From Crocinitomicaceae bacterium (GTDB taxonomy: Bacteria > Bacteroidota > Bacteroidia > Flavobacteriales_D > Crocinitomicaceae): a DNA stretch of 64,000 nucleotides. The notes below the pieces were generated by a model. That model worked only from the letters and a program-made list of their open reading frames with translations. It was not told the DNA's origin and ran no database searches. Both the position numbers and the translations under genes were made by a program. Positions 18,569 to 27,879 of the stretch are shown piece after piece (position 1 is the first letter of the stretch; each line of letters opens with the position of its first letter). Location of the stretch: assembly GCA_018402525.1 (NCBI GenBank), contig JAGYIR010000008.1, positions 117,501-181,500 of the forward strand, read 5' to 3'.

Positions 18569-19393
18569 TTAATAGGAAGTGACAATATTGCCCGTACTTA
18601 CGGTTAATTCGTCTGCGTTGACTGTAAGTAATGGGAGATGTAGTTCATTTTCTATCATCGACTGAATAAAAGAGTTAGGATTGGTAATTACTCCACCTTG
18701 GAAATACCCTGCTGCCATAATATCCGCATCAACTTCAGCTGCATACTTCATGAGTTCTTTCTCGAAATCTGTGCCGATTGGAATGTTAGCGATGACGCAG
18801 CTCACTCCATTTTCCTCTAGGTGATTCTTGACGATTTTTTGATTGTTTTTCATGTTCTTTTCCAACCATTCATCCTTATCGTGGTAACCAACTAGGTGAA
18901 TAGTGGCATTAAATTGCTTTGCCATTTTTGACGCAAACGTAGCTATTTGAATGGTTTTCTTCTCAAATGAAAAAGGCATTACAATGGTGTTTAGTTTATC
19001 AACATCCTTTTTCCCTTGAGTGATTAAAAAGGGAACCGCTGTTGAACTAATCATGCGCACGGCGTGACTTCCAAAGATCTTTTGAAAACCACGTGCACCG
19101 TGCGTACCCATTACGATTAATGTCGCATCTAATAGTTCACCTGCCTTGGAAATGTCACCGAATAGTTCGCCCACTAGTACCTTGGTCGAAAGTAGCAATT
19201 GTTCGTTTTCGTTCAGTTTATTAACAATAGATTTGAATTTTGCCTTGGCCTCAGATTTTTCAGTATTTCGTTTTACCACGTGCAGAAGAAGCGCCTTTCC
19301 TTTGTTGGCAATCGCTAAATCTAAACCGAGGCGCATCGCACTTTCGGAAACGGGCGTGAAATCAAAGGGTATTAAATAAATAGGTTGTTCCAT
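18569..19393 (-). CDS. Universal stress protein, tandem UspA domains
   Basis: The 274-aa cytoplasmic protein has two Usp domains. The first, residues 1-145, has IPFDFTPVSESAMRLGLDLA and the nucleotide-binding-type GxxGxxGxxx(S) loop as MGTHGARGFQKIFGSHA. The second, 150-265, has a degenerate loop (MAAGYFQGGVITNPNSFIQ). Tandem Usps respond to starvation and stress; whether it binds ATP is uncertain. It is preceded by a poly-A/T leader and is monocistronic. Confidence 0.88.
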   Translation of the reverse strand: MEQPIYLIPFDFTPVSESAMRLGLDLAIANKGKALLLHVVKRNTEKSEAKAKFKSIVNKLNENEQLLLSTKVLVGELFGDISKAGELLDATLIVMGTHGARGFQKIFGSHAVRMISSTAVPFLITQGKKDVDKLNTIVMPFSFEKKTIQIATFASKMAKQFNATIHLVGYHDKDEWLEKNMKNNQKIVKNHLEENGVSCVIANIPIGTDFEKELMKYAAEVDADIMAAGYFQGGVITNPNSFIQSMIENELHLPLLTVNADELTVSTGNIVTSY

Positions 19394-19441
19394 GCTAGTT
19401 TTTTTTTTGATTTGGCTAAATATATTGAAAAAAATGACAAA

Positions 19442-20998
19442 TCACTTTACGACTTCAAAAAGTAAATTGGTATTTGGATCTAATTCAATCGATTGGATTG
19501 TTCGTTTGTCGTTTGATTTATAGCTGAATTCGTTGGAAGTAATTTCAACATTCAGAGTTGTCGACTGTCCATTCGAGTAATTTACCTTCAATTCTAGTGG
19601 GAATTTAAAAAGGATGCCTTCCTGCACCTGTTCAATTGCGAAACGGTTGTTTTTTCCTCTTGTTACTTTTAATTGTGGATGTCCGCTGTTTCTTAACCAT
19701 TGATCAAAGAACTCCGTAAGATCCTGTCCTGATGTTTTAGACATGATGTCCCTAAAGTCATCACTAGTTGCATTTTTAAACTTGAATCTATCGTAATACA
19801 ATTGAATGCCCTTCCAAAAAGCTTCTTCCCCCACTTTGATGCGGAGCATATGTAAGAACCAAGATCCCTTTTCGTAGGCATTTGGATTGAGTAATTGCAT
19901 AAGGTCCGAAGAAACGGTATCGATAACTGGCAGTTGAGCATTTTTTGAAAAGTTGATAACGCGTTCTCTGTCCTTTTTCAACTGTTCATTCATTTTTGCA
20001 CGACCGTATTTGTTTTCCAGGTGTAAAGAGGTGAAATAGGTAGCAAACCCTTCACTCAGCCAGAGGTGAGGCCAATCACTTTCTGTCACGCTATTTCCAA
20101 ACCATTGATGCGCGATTTCATGCGCGATGAGATTTTCCATTTTTCCACTTCCTGTCACCGCTCCCTCATCATAAAAAATACAACCAGCATTTTCCATACC
20201 TCCGAATCGGGTAGTTGACTGAACATTGTGCAGTTTTTCATAGGGGTATGGACCTATGCGGTCAATGAAGAATGCCAGTGGATCTTTTGCTGCCTCCATA
20301 TCGTAAAAACCATTGCTAGCGTCTTCTGGGTAAACCCATGCTTTGAGTTCAATTCCTGATTCGTTTTCTATCTCTTTAGATTCAAAATCAGCTAACCCAA
20401 AAACCATGACTTTGGTAGGTAGAACAATATCAGATCGAAAAGTATACTTTGTTTGACTAGCGTTTAGTTTTGTAACATTTTCAAGTTTCCCGTTGGCAAC
20501 ACAGTCGTAGTGACTCGGTGCAATGATAGAATAATTGATCGATGCTTTGTCAGATGGATGATCCACACAGGCAAACCAGTTGTGCGCACGGTTCGGCCAA
20601 TTGTCCCCAAAGAAAGTGCGGTCATTGAATTTGTTTTTGCTGATGACCAGTCCATCTTTTGGGATACCTGAAAAATGAATGGTGTATTGTATCACGTTGG
20701 ACAGGTTGCCTTTTTCCGTGTGAATAATCAACTGATTTTGTTTTTGCTCAAAGGTAACCTCGTCGCCGTTTTCAATCACGGCGGAAACCAGCATCCCCTT
20801 GCCAGTCTGATCTTTTTGAACCAAATCAAGCGAGAACTCCTTACACGTTTCTGTGAATAACACATGAATGTTTTCACGCACCTCTACCACATCTGTTGTG
20901 TCGTGGACTGTTATATTGAGTTCGTAACGTTGTACATCTATTTGCTGCGCAAAGGAATAAGTGGAAAGTACAATAAAAAGACAAATGATTTTTTTCAT
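19442..20998 (-). CDS. M1-family aminopeptidase, secreted
   Basis: The 518-aa protein starts at the ATG at 20998, which begins the signal peptide MKKIICLFIVLSTYSFAQ. Upstream in-frame codons to 21166 add an unlikely 56 residues. It carries the substrate-recognition GGMEN (266-270) and the zinc site HEIAH (293-297) with the downstream Glu in LWLSEGFATYF. M1 enzymes remove N-terminal residues from peptides. The protein ends soon after the catalytic and helical domain and lacks the long C-terminal domain of E. coli PepN. It probably acts in the periplasm. Confidence 0.92.
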   Translation of the reverse strand: MKKIICLFIVLSTYSFAQQIDVQRYELNITVHDTTDVVEVRENIHVLFTETCKEFSLDLVQKDQTGKGMLVSAVIENGDEVTFEQKQNQLIIHTEKGNLSNVIQYTIHFSGIPKDGLVISKNKFNDRTFFGDNWPNRAHNWFACVDHPSDKASINYSIIAPSHYDCVANGKLENVTKLNASQTKYTFRSDIVLPTKVMVFGLADFESKEIENESGIELKAWVYPEDASNGFYDMEAAKDPLAFFIDRIGPYPYEKLHNVQSTTRFGGMENAGCIFYDEGAVTGSGKMENLIAHEIAHQWFGNSVTESDWPHLWLSEGFATYFTSLHLENKYGRAKMNEQLKKDRERVINFSKNAQLPVIDTVSSDLMQLLNPNAYEKGSWFLHMLRIKVGEEAFWKGIQLYYDRFKFKNATSDDFRDIMSKTSGQDLTEFFDQWLRNSGHPQLKVTRGKNNRFAIEQVQEGILFKFPLELKVNYSNGQSTTLNVEITSNEFSYKSNDKRTIQSIELDPNTNLLFEVVK

Positions 20999-21098
20999 GC
21001 CTAAATTTACGAAAAAATTATTCTCAAAGCGCGAGTCAAGTAGATTCGGTTTGGCTTGATATTTGTTAAATGTCAATGTGAAATTTAAATTCTCGAAT

Positions 21099-21914
21099 AT
21101 GAAACAGTTCCTGCACTTCGCTTTATTTTTTCTTCCATTGTGGACATTTGCGCAAACAGAACACAACGCTCAGTTCGGATTATTTGCGACATCAGAGATA
21201 CCATTTCGTTCAGAAATGCCTCGAATGAGCACTAATATGGGCATCGGTGCACAATTTGCTTACAAGCCGATTTCTACAATACCTGTTTTTCTTGAGTTAA
21301 AAGGAAATTTGGGATTGTACAACACTCAGAATAGGGATGTCACGTATCTTTTCAGTGATGGGTCTGCTACCTATACAGACGTGACCTTCACAAGTCAAAT
21401 GCACAAGCTTCAATTTGGAACAAAAGTTTATTACACCAGTTTCTATCGCCCTGTTCGCGCCTACATTACACCACAAATTGGTTACAATTACATGAAAACG
21501 CGCATGCGCATTGCTGACCCGATGGATGTCGACGATTGTCGACCTTTGGAGAATAGAATACGCCACCGATCTGCAGGTTGGACGTATGGAGCTGAAGTCG
21601 GTGTAGAACTCGATATGAAAAAAATATTTTCTGGAAATGATAGACCAGAACAACGGATGTATATTTCGGCTTCCTACATGGCAAGCATGCGTCCAATGGA
21701 CTACATCAATGTGAAATACATGGAAGAAGATGTACATGGTGTCGCTGATGATCACGCACACGATCATTCTGCAATGGACGAAGATGGACGACCATTGAAT
21801 ACGCAATTCATCAATCTAACTTCTGGTACGACGCACGAGCACAAGATTGCAGAAATTTACAATACGCACTTGCGTTTCATGAGCATTAATGTGGGGTATG
21901 TGTGGTATTTTTAA
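21099..21914 (+). CDS. Outer-membrane beta-barrel protein with His/Asp-rich loop
   Basis: The 271-aa protein starts at the ATG at 21099, giving MKQFLHFALFFLPLWTFAQ as signal. The body has amphipathic strands ending in the C-terminal pattern VGYVWYF, as in OmpA/OprF-like barrels of Bacteroidota. A loop near residues 205-230 is rich in His and Asp (VHGVADDHAHDHSAMDED) and is followed by THEHKIAEIYNTH, which could bind a transition metal. That is inference. It is divergent from the M1 aminopeptidase and convergent with the J-domain gene. Confidence 0.75.
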   Translation: MKQFLHFALFFLPLWTFAQTEHNAQFGLFATSEIPFRSEMPRMSTNMGIGAQFAYKPISTIPVFLELKGNLGLYNTQNRDVTYLFSDGSATYTDVTFTSQMHKLQFGTKVYYTSFYRPVRAYITPQIGYNYMKTRMRIADPMDVDDCRPLENRIRHRSAGWTYGAEVGVELDMKKIFSGNDRPEQRMYISASYMASMRPMDYINVKYMEEDVHGVADDHAHDHSAMDEDGRPLNTQFINLTSGTTHEHKIAEIYNTHLRFMSINVGYVWYF

Positions 21915-21953
21915 ATCTTTCTATAAGCTCTTTTAGTGAGCATTTCAGAAAAT

Positions 21954-22400
21954 TTAATCAATACTTCCTCTCTTCGATTTTCGATATAGATAAGAATTGT
22001 AAATACTGCGCTTAGCAAATCGGACTTGTTTGTCAGATTGAACCAGTTTGACGTATACTGAGCGAGGAACGCCAAAATATTCATACGTTGATCCATCAGT
22101 GAAGGTCATTTCCAATAGCAATCCTTTGTGTTTGAAATCTTCAATGCCAGATTCCATGATCGTTTTCGTGTATTCTTCTAGATTTGCGGCCTTTGTTTCA
22201 GGCGCGATACTCACCAAAAAGTGATACCCATCAATGATCCGCTGTCCCATGATTTCTGCTTCCTCTTTTAACGGATTATCGTCCTGAAACTTATCTGGAT
22301 GCCATTCTTTGACCAATGTTCGGTAAGTTGTTTTCAGTTGCTTTAACTCCAACTCACCATCGATTTGGAATAATTTTTTGTATTCGTTTACGCGTTTCAT
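21954..22400 (-). CDS. J-domain plus KTSC-domain protein
   Basis: The 148-aa cytoplasmic protein is a fusion. Residues 1-70 form a J-domain with the HPD motif (TLVKEWHPDKFQDDNPLKEEAEIM), which would stimulate an Hsp70 ATPase. Residues 85-145 form a KTSC domain (LLEMTFTDGSTYEYFGVPRSVYVKLVQSDKQVRFAKRSIYNSYLYRK), a small fold implicated in nucleic-acid contexts and lysyl-tRNA synthetase relatives. There is no zinc finger or substrate domain of classical DnaJ. Confidence 0.82.
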   Translation of the reverse strand: MKRVNEYKKLFQIDGELELKQLKTTYRTLVKEWHPDKFQDDNPLKEEAEIMGQRIIDGYHFLVSIAPETKAANLEEYTKTIMESGIEDFKHKGLLLEMTFTDGSTYEYFGVPRSVYVKLVQSDKQVRFAKRSIYNSYLYRKSKRGSID

Positions 22401-22525
22401 GAAATCTTAAAAAGGGGAAATTGTATTGCCGTGATTTGTTAATTGCGGTGCAAAGCTAGTCTATTTACTTTCAATTGTGCTAGAATTGATTGATTTTATG
22501 TTATTTGGCTGAACAGAGCAGCGAA

Positions 22526-22987
22526 TTACAGCACATCAATCAGCTCTACTTCAAAAATAAGCACTGTATTTCCCGGAATGGATGAGTTTCCCTCTGGTCC
22601 GTAACCAAGCGCTGAAGGAATGAGTAGAATACCATTTCCACCTTCCTTGAAATAGGGAATACCTTCGGTCCAACCTTTAATAACGCCTTGTAAATTGAAT
22701 TCAATTCCTGAAGTGGAGCTCTGATCAAATACAGAACCACTTGTGTAATATCCTTTGTAGGCGACACGGACGTTGGAATTGCTCGTACAAGCGAGTCCTG
22801 TTCCTGGATTTTCGATTACCACATGCAGTCCAGAACCTGTTGCAATGGCATTTAGTCCATGATCGCTGATGTACTGCTGAATAATTTCTTCGTCTTTATC
22901 TGCTTGTTTTTCCGTGTCTTTCTTCTTGCAGGCAGAAAAGGTTAATGCGATAATGAAAAGTGGCAAAATATATTTTAGTGTATTCAT
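22526..22987 (-). CDS. FKBP-type peptidyl-prolyl isomerase, lipoprotein
   Basis: The 153-aa lipoprotein (lipobox FSAC at about residue 20, then KKKDTEKQADKDEE) has a single FKBP domain in residues 45-153: VRVAYKGYYTSGSVFDQSS, GVIKGWTEGIPYFKEGGNGILLIPSALGYG and IPGNTVLIFEVELIDVL. It would accelerate proline isomerisation in periplasmic or outer-membrane proteins. The gene lies 35 nt downstream of the sensor kinase gene on the same strand. Confidence 0.92.
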   Translation of the reverse strand: MNTLKYILPLFIIALTFSACKKKDTEKQADKDEEIIQQYISDHGLNAIATGSGLHVVIENPGTGLACTSNSNVRVAYKGYYTSGSVFDQSSTSGIEFNLQGVIKGWTEGIPYFKEGGNGILLIPSALGYGPEGNSSIPGNTVLIFEVELIDVL

Positions 22988-23022
22988 ATCGTTTCTCTTT
23001 AATTGTACGACAAAAATAGCCT

Positions 23023-24243
23023 TTATTTTTCTTCCTGAATTGGAAAATCAATGCGAAAAAGCGATTCGTTGCGCTTAAACTTACCATCCAGTTGTTCGGT
23101 AAGCAGACTAAGTAATTCCAGCCCAAATCCATTTTTGCTTGGTTCTTTCCATCTTCCCGAATCCGAATAATCGAGGACTACGATGTTATCTGGAGTCTTC
23201 GTAAATGCAATCGTTATAGTGCCTTGTTCATTTTCTGAAAAGGCGTGCTTGATTGAGTTGGTGATAAGTTCATTGATGATTAAACCAAGTGGAACCACCG
23301 TTTTTAAATCTAATTCCTCAAGATTTGAGGTGAGATCAATCTTTATGTTCGAGTTATTGGTGTGCAAACTTTTGATGTCCTCAATGAGCGCACTGATGTA
23401 CTTGTTGAATTCGAGTCGCGACAGTTCTCCCGTTTGATACAATTTTCTGTGAATCATGGAAATCGTCATAATTCGATTGATCGCTTCGTTGAAGTGCAGT
23501 TTTGTTTCTTCCGAATTTATATCTGCATTTTGCATGCGTAACAAACTGATGACTATCTGGAGATTATTTTTTACGCGATGATGGACCTCTTTTAGTAAGG
23601 TAATGTTTTCCTTGTTCTTCTGAGCCAGCAATTGATTTACTTGTGTTAGCTCCACACCAACATGACTTTGGTACCGAATATTCTCAAAAATTAAATAGGA
23701 CATAATAAAGAACGCAAAGACCATTTCAATTGTGACTACCGTAAGTTCAATTGATGTGAGTGGTTTAACAAGCTCTAGATGTGTATTTAACCCGACTAGG
23801 ATAAAGTAGATCAACCCAAGGACATTAACAACGATAAAAAATAGCGCAGCACGTTTGGTTAATCCGATAAACGCAAAAAGTATGACACAAATCATCCACA
23901 AAATATCACTATAATGCATGGTGTGCAAAATGGTGTTCATTGAAAAAATAATCAGCGTGGTGGCGCCCACTGTAAAAATCCAAAACACTGCTTTCGAGTG
24001 TTTGGTTCTGTGTAAATAGAAAAGCGAACCCAACGAAAGAAAAAAAACGGAGAGATAAATGAAAAATCCTGTTTTCTCAATATTGAAAAAGAGAGTCGCT
24101 AGAATTCCAAAAATAAAAGTGAAGGCAACCGACAATCTCCACGCAAGTTTGTATCTCCCAGACACATAGAAGTCGTCAGTAAATGATGTATTTGGATTCA
24201 GCCAATTCACAAGGCGTAAATATAGGAAAATAGGTACCTGCAT
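23023..24243 (-). CDS. Membrane sensor histidine kinase (HisKA_2 family)
   Basis: The 406-aa protein has six hydrophobic segments in residues 35-190 and then a HisKA_2 dimerisation domain with LLKEVHHRVKNNLQIVISLLRMQ (phospho-acceptor His221 or His222). A HATPase_c domain follows: N-box VVPLGLIINELITNSIKHAF, G1 YSDSGRW and GFGLELLSLLTEQL. HisKA_2 kinases often act on LytTR- or PhyR-type partners. No response regulator is adjacent, so its partner is elsewhere. The FKBP gene follows. Confidence 0.88.
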   Translation of the reverse strand: MQVPIFLYLRLVNWLNPNTSFTDDFYVSGRYKLAWRLSVAFTFIFGILATLFFNIEKTGFFIYLSVFFLSLGSLFYLHRTKHSKAVFWIFTVGATTLIIFSMNTILHTMHYSDILWMICVILFAFIGLTKRAALFFIVVNVLGLIYFILVGLNTHLELVKPLTSIELTVVTIEMVFAFFIMSYLIFENIRYQSHVGVELTQVNQLLAQKNKENITLLKEVHHRVKNNLQIVISLLRMQNADINSEETKLHFNEAINRIMTISMIHRKLYQTGELSRLEFNKYISALIEDIKSLHTNNSNIKIDLTSNLEELDLKTVVPLGLIINELITNSIKHAFSENEQGTITIAFTKTPDNIVVLDYSDSGRWKEPSKNGFGLELLSLLTEQLDGKFKRNESLFRIDFPIQEEK

Positions 24244-24373
24244 CTGGTTGCCTCAGAAAATTATTTTCTGCAAGTTACAAGTTGTTTTCGTTCATCATTT
24301 ATTTCAACCATTCATCAATTCGCTGTCATCCATTTGGAGAAAATGAGATAATTTGGGGATCTAAAATTACATC

Positions 24374-25696
24374 ATGAAAAAACTACTTCTACTAATTTGT
24401 ATTGTAACGGGAGCAACACCCTTTGTGAAAGGTCAAACCATCGAACGATGCTTAAGTCATCGGGCTATCGAATATCAAGAATCATTAACTCCTGGATATG
24501 CTGCACAGGTAAATGCTGTTTTTGAGCATGCCAAAGCGTACAGCGCAGCCAATGCTTTTGAAAAGAACAATGAATTATATACGATTCCCGTTGTAGTTCA
24601 CGTGGTATATCACACGCCAGAGCAAAATTTGCCGGACAGTGTCATTATTGATCAAATTCGAATTCTATCCGAAGATTTCGGTCGAATGAATCCGGATACA
24701 GTGAACATGCGTTCAGATTTCGATCCAGTGGCTGGCAATCCTAGAATCAAATTTAAATTGGCTCAAATTGATGAAAATGGACTTCCAACGAATGGAATCA
24801 CACGCACGGAGACTCCGAACACTTCTTTTGGTTCAATTGCAGCTGCTCTTGGAGATTTCTCGGATCTGGAGAATGTTAAAAGCACAGCAAATGGCGGTCA
24901 CGATGCTTGGGATCCTTCTCGTTACCTGAATATTTGGGTGTGCAATATGTCAATTGAGTTTGCTGGAAACGAAATTACGGCCCTGCTGGGGTATGCGACA
25001 CCACCAGATGGATTGCCACATTGGCCTGCAGGGACAACAACAGGGTTAACGGATGGCGTGGTTTTACAATTTCAAACGGTAGGAAGCAACAATCCAAACA
25101 CCCTAGATATGGGAAATGGCCCCATGCAAATGATGGGTAGAACCGCTTGCCACGAAGTGGGACATTACCTAGGCTTAAGACATATTTGGGGAGATGGGGA
25201 TTGCACAGCTCAAGACGGGGTGGACGACACACCCAATGCAACGGCACAGTCTGATTTTGATTGCGATGCTTCCAAAAACACATGTGTGGATAACATACTT
25301 GGGCTCGATTTACCAGACATGATTGAAAACTACATGGATTATTCAGCGGAAGATTGTCAGAATTCATTTACACAAGGACAGGTTGATATCATGCACGGTG
25401 TTTTGGATAATGAGCGCTACGATTTAGTTCATGGCAATCCAGCATCTGTTTCGGTACTTGAAGAAATTTCTTTCACGATCTTTCCAAATCCCGCAAACGA
25501 CGTTATTACTTTTCAGCACAATGGAGAATTGGTGAACGTTTATTTATCCACGATGTACGGAACGGAGTTAAAAAGAGATATTCAACTGCTTTCAGCTAGT
25601 TCTATTGCTATTGAAGATTTGCCAGCAGGTGTATATTTTATAAATTTCGAAACGACTCAAGGAGTAAAAGGAAGCAAGCGTTTTGTAAAACAGTAA
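24374..25696 (+). CDS. Secreted M43 (pappalysin-like) zinc metalloprotease with T9SS sorting domain
   Basis: The 440-aa protein has a signal peptide of about 20 residues and a mature domain with IPVVVHVVYH (71-80) and the metzincin zinc site HEVGHYLGLRH (260-270), followed by Trp-Gly-Asp-Gly-Asp-Cys. This is the pappalysin/M43 arrangement, including paired Cys and a Met-turn region (ENYMDYS). The last 75 residues (ISFTIFPNPANDVITF...GVYFINFETTQGVKGSKRFVKQ) are a type A Por secretion C-terminal domain. It is therefore predicted to be exported by T9SS and held at the surface or released. Confidence 0.92.
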   Translation: MKKLLLLICIVTGATPFVKGQTIERCLSHRAIEYQESLTPGYAAQVNAVFEHAKAYSAANAFEKNNELYTIPVVVHVVYHTPEQNLPDSVIIDQIRILSEDFGRMNPDTVNMRSDFDPVAGNPRIKFKLAQIDENGLPTNGITRTETPNTSFGSIAAALGDFSDLENVKSTANGGHDAWDPSRYLNIWVCNMSIEFAGNEITALLGYATPPDGLPHWPAGTTTGLTDGVVLQFQTVGSNNPNTLDMGNGPMQMMGRTACHEVGHYLGLRHIWGDGDCTAQDGVDDTPNATAQSDFDCDASKNTCVDNILGLDLPDMIENYMDYSAEDCQNSFTQGQVDIMHGVLDNERYDLVHGNPASVSVLEEISFTIFPNPANDVITFQHNGELVNVYLSTMYGTELKRDIQLLSASSIAIEDLPAGVYFINFETTQGVKGSKRFVKQ

Positions 25697-25745
25697 ATTC
25701 TCACTGCGATTAAAGCGGGATGTTTATTTTTGCAGAAAAAAGAAC

Positions 25746-27575
25746 GTGACTTCCCATCCACATATTGAACATCTCCTAGCATGCATTGACCTTGAAATTC
25801 AAGAGCAAGAAAAGCGCTATAAATTAGATGAGCAGGTTGGGTTAAAGCAACTACGTGCCCTTGGGGCCGTATTACACCCTTTGATTATTACCCGTAAATC
25901 TTTTGGCTATGCTGATTATCCTGAGATTTCATTTCGTCTTCCTTTTGTTGTCGATACTTCTGTTTTTCGGGACAACAGTGCTATTGAATGTTTTGTTGAT
26001 GGAGAGGAACCCGTGAAAGGCGTGATGATGGGCATGGAAGGTCAAAAGGGAACTTTTCGATTATTTGCGCCTGATTTTCCCGACTGGATAGAGGACAAAG
26101 GGGTTGGAATCAAACTTGCTCCAGATCAATACACCAATGAGATGATGATCAGTGCGGTGAAGCAGATAGAGGATCGTCCTGAAATGAACAAGTTGTTTCA
26201 TCAAATCCATGGCGAAAGAGATTTTGGTAAAGTAGTGGAATTGGGAAGTACTGTTTCCTTTAACAATCCATCGTTGAATGAAAGTCAGAAGGGGGCGGTA
26301 AAATTGGTGCTTGAACAAGATGAATTGCTAGTCGTTCATGGACCTCCAGGCACAGGAAAAACAACCACGCTGATTGAAAGTATTTATCAACTTGTGAAGC
26401 AAGGAAAAAGCGTGCTTGTCACAGCGCCAAGCAACACAGCAGTTGATAATGTTGCCAAGGGGTTGCTCGATAGTGATGTGTCTATTTTGCGGGTTGGAAA
26501 TTCTCTCAAGGTAGACAATGCTATTTTTCCGCATACGCCAGAGGGGAAAATGCAAGAGGCGAAGGAACAAAAGGAGATCAAGAAACTAAAAATACGCGCT
26601 GAAGAACTGCGTAAGATGTCTTACCAGTATAAGCGACATTTTGGAAAGGCAGAACGTGAACAACGTAAGCTTTTGATGCGTGAGGTGAAACGAATTCGAC
26701 AAGAAATCAAGGACATTCGTACTTACTTCGATGAGAAATTATACAATTCAGCAGAAGTTGTATTGAGCACTCCAATTGGATTGAAGCATTTTCTTCCAGA
26801 GGAGGCTTTGTTCGATGTGTTAATTATGGATGAAGCTGGTCAGATGATCGAGCCATTGGCGTGGGTCGTCTTTCCATTTGCTAAATCTTGGGTATTGGCA
26901 GGAGATCCTTTTCAGTTGCCACCGACCGTTTTGTCCGATCGCGCTGTTCAAAAGGGGTTTAATGTATCCATTTTGGAGCAAGCGTTTAATCATTGTCAGA
27001 ACAGTTGTTTTTTGGATACCCAATACCGGATGCGTCAATCCATTTCTGATTTTTCAAATCAATATTTTTATAAGGGTCAATTAAAGACTCCTCATTTGCA
27101 AACCAACAGTGGAGAGCATGTCTTTTTTTACGACACCGCTGGGACGGGTTTCGAAGAACAAGCAGGCAATGACGGCGTAAGTTTGATGAACGAAGGTGAA
27201 CTTTCGATTGTTCCGCAATTATTGGCAGAGCATGAAATTAGTAGCAAGGAAGTAGCTTTTTTATCGCCATACGCAGGACAAATTCAGTTGGCGAAAGAAA
27301 CATTAGCGAAAGACATCATCATCAGTACCATAGATAGCTTTCAAGGACAAGAGCATGAGGTTATTGTTTTGTCTCTGGTACGGTCAAATCCAGAGGCAGT
27401 AATCGGTTTTCTGAAAGATTATAGACGAATGAACGTTGCAATGACAAGAGCGAAAGAACGCTTGTTTGTTATTGGTGACAGTTCAACCATTGGCCAAGAT
27501 CCATTTTATGCACAGTTTTTAGAATTTATAGAATCGGTGAACGGTTATCGAAGCGCTTGGGAACTTATGAGTTAA
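25746..27575 (+). CDS. Superfamily 1 helicase, IGHMBP2/SMUBP2-like AAA protein
   Basis: The 609-aa SF1B helicase has the Q-motif region LNESQKGAVKL, Walker A GPPGTGKTTT (199-208), motif Ia TAPSNTAVDNV, Walker B DEAGQ (about 361-365), motif III GDPFQLPPTV, motif V STIDSFQGQEHEVIVLSLVR and motif VI NVAMTRAKERLFVIGD. Relatives unwind DNA or RNA 5' to 3'. The start is a GTG at 25746 (gaacGTGact), 49 nt after the protease gene; no in-frame ATG lies close by. Confidence 0.9.
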   Translation: MTSHPHIEHLLACIDLEIQEQEKRYKLDEQVGLKQLRALGAVLHPLIITRKSFGYADYPEISFRLPFVVDTSVFRDNSAIECFVDGEEPVKGVMMGMEGQKGTFRLFAPDFPDWIEDKGVGIKLAPDQYTNEMMISAVKQIEDRPEMNKLFHQIHGERDFGKVVELGSTVSFNNPSLNESQKGAVKLVLEQDELLVVHGPPGTGKTTTLIESIYQLVKQGKSVLVTAPSNTAVDNVAKGLLDSDVSILRVGNSLKVDNAIFPHTPEGKMQEAKEQKEIKKLKIRAEELRKMSYQYKRHFGKAEREQRKLLMREVKRIRQEIKDIRTYFDEKLYNSAEVVLSTPIGLKHFLPEEALFDVLIMDEAGQMIEPLAWVVFPFAKSWVLAGDPFQLPPTVLSDRAVQKGFNVSILEQAFNHCQNSCFLDTQYRMRQSISDFSNQYFYKGQLKTPHLQTNSGEHVFFYDTAGTGFEEQAGNDGVSLMNEGELSIVPQLLAEHEISSKEVAFLSPYAGQIQLAKETLAKDIIISTIDSFQGQEHEVIVLSLVRSNPEAVIGFLKDYRRMNVAMTRAKERLFVIGDSSTIGQDPFYAQFLEFIESVNGYRSAWELMS

Positions 27576-27608
27576 TTTTATACATTTGATTTCCACTGAA
27601 CTTAAATC

Positions 27609-27818
27609 ATGAAATACTACCTATTTCTTTTGCTACTGCTCTTTAGCGTTAAATTGTTTTAACAAATCGCAAAAGGATTGAATTACCATTAGATTGCTGT
27701 AAATTTAATTATCAGTCGCGCCACTGTGCGGAAGCATATCGAAAATGTGTATAAAAAATTACAAGTCCACAATAAAGTCGAAGCGGTGCAAAAAGCCATT
27801 AAAAACAATTTGCTTTAG
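27609..27818 (+). pseudogene. Remnant of a LuxR-type (HTH) regulator gene
   Basis: Two gene ends survive. 27609-27662 encodes a signal-peptide-like start (MKYYLFLLLLLFSVKLF) that ends at a stop. 27702-27818 is open for 38 codons to a stop and reads ISRATVRKHIENVYKKLQVHNK..., which is the recognition-helix half of a LuxR/FixJ/NarL HTH (compare SPRTVETHKTSIMNKFGV in the intact regulator at 49726). Signal peptide plus C-terminal LuxR HTH fits the Bacteroidota 'TPR-transmembrane-LuxR' regulators, so an internal deletion of a large gene is likely. That joining is inference. Confidence 0.7.
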
Positions 27819-27831
27819 TGGAGCAAAAAAT

Positions 27832-27879
27832 ATACGTCAAATAGCGTATTTCACCCACAATCAATCATATTTACTTTTG
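27832..27879 (+). promoter_or_regulatory. Candidate operator and -7 box, copy 1
   Basis: An imperfect palindrome ATACGTCAAATAGCGTAT (27832-27849) is followed 22 nt later by TACTTTTG (27872-27879), which fits the Bacteroidota -7 consensus TAnnTTTG. No TTG -33 element is present, so the palindrome may be an activator site in its place. No intact gene follows. The arrangement is repeated at 30689-30736. Confidence 0.45.

Noticed and set aside
21297-21806. 169-codon minus-strand open frame opposite the His-rich barrel gene
   Set aside because: The opposite frame is His/Ile/Cys-rich because the real gene has many ATG/GAT codons. The plus frame has a signal peptide and barrel pattern.
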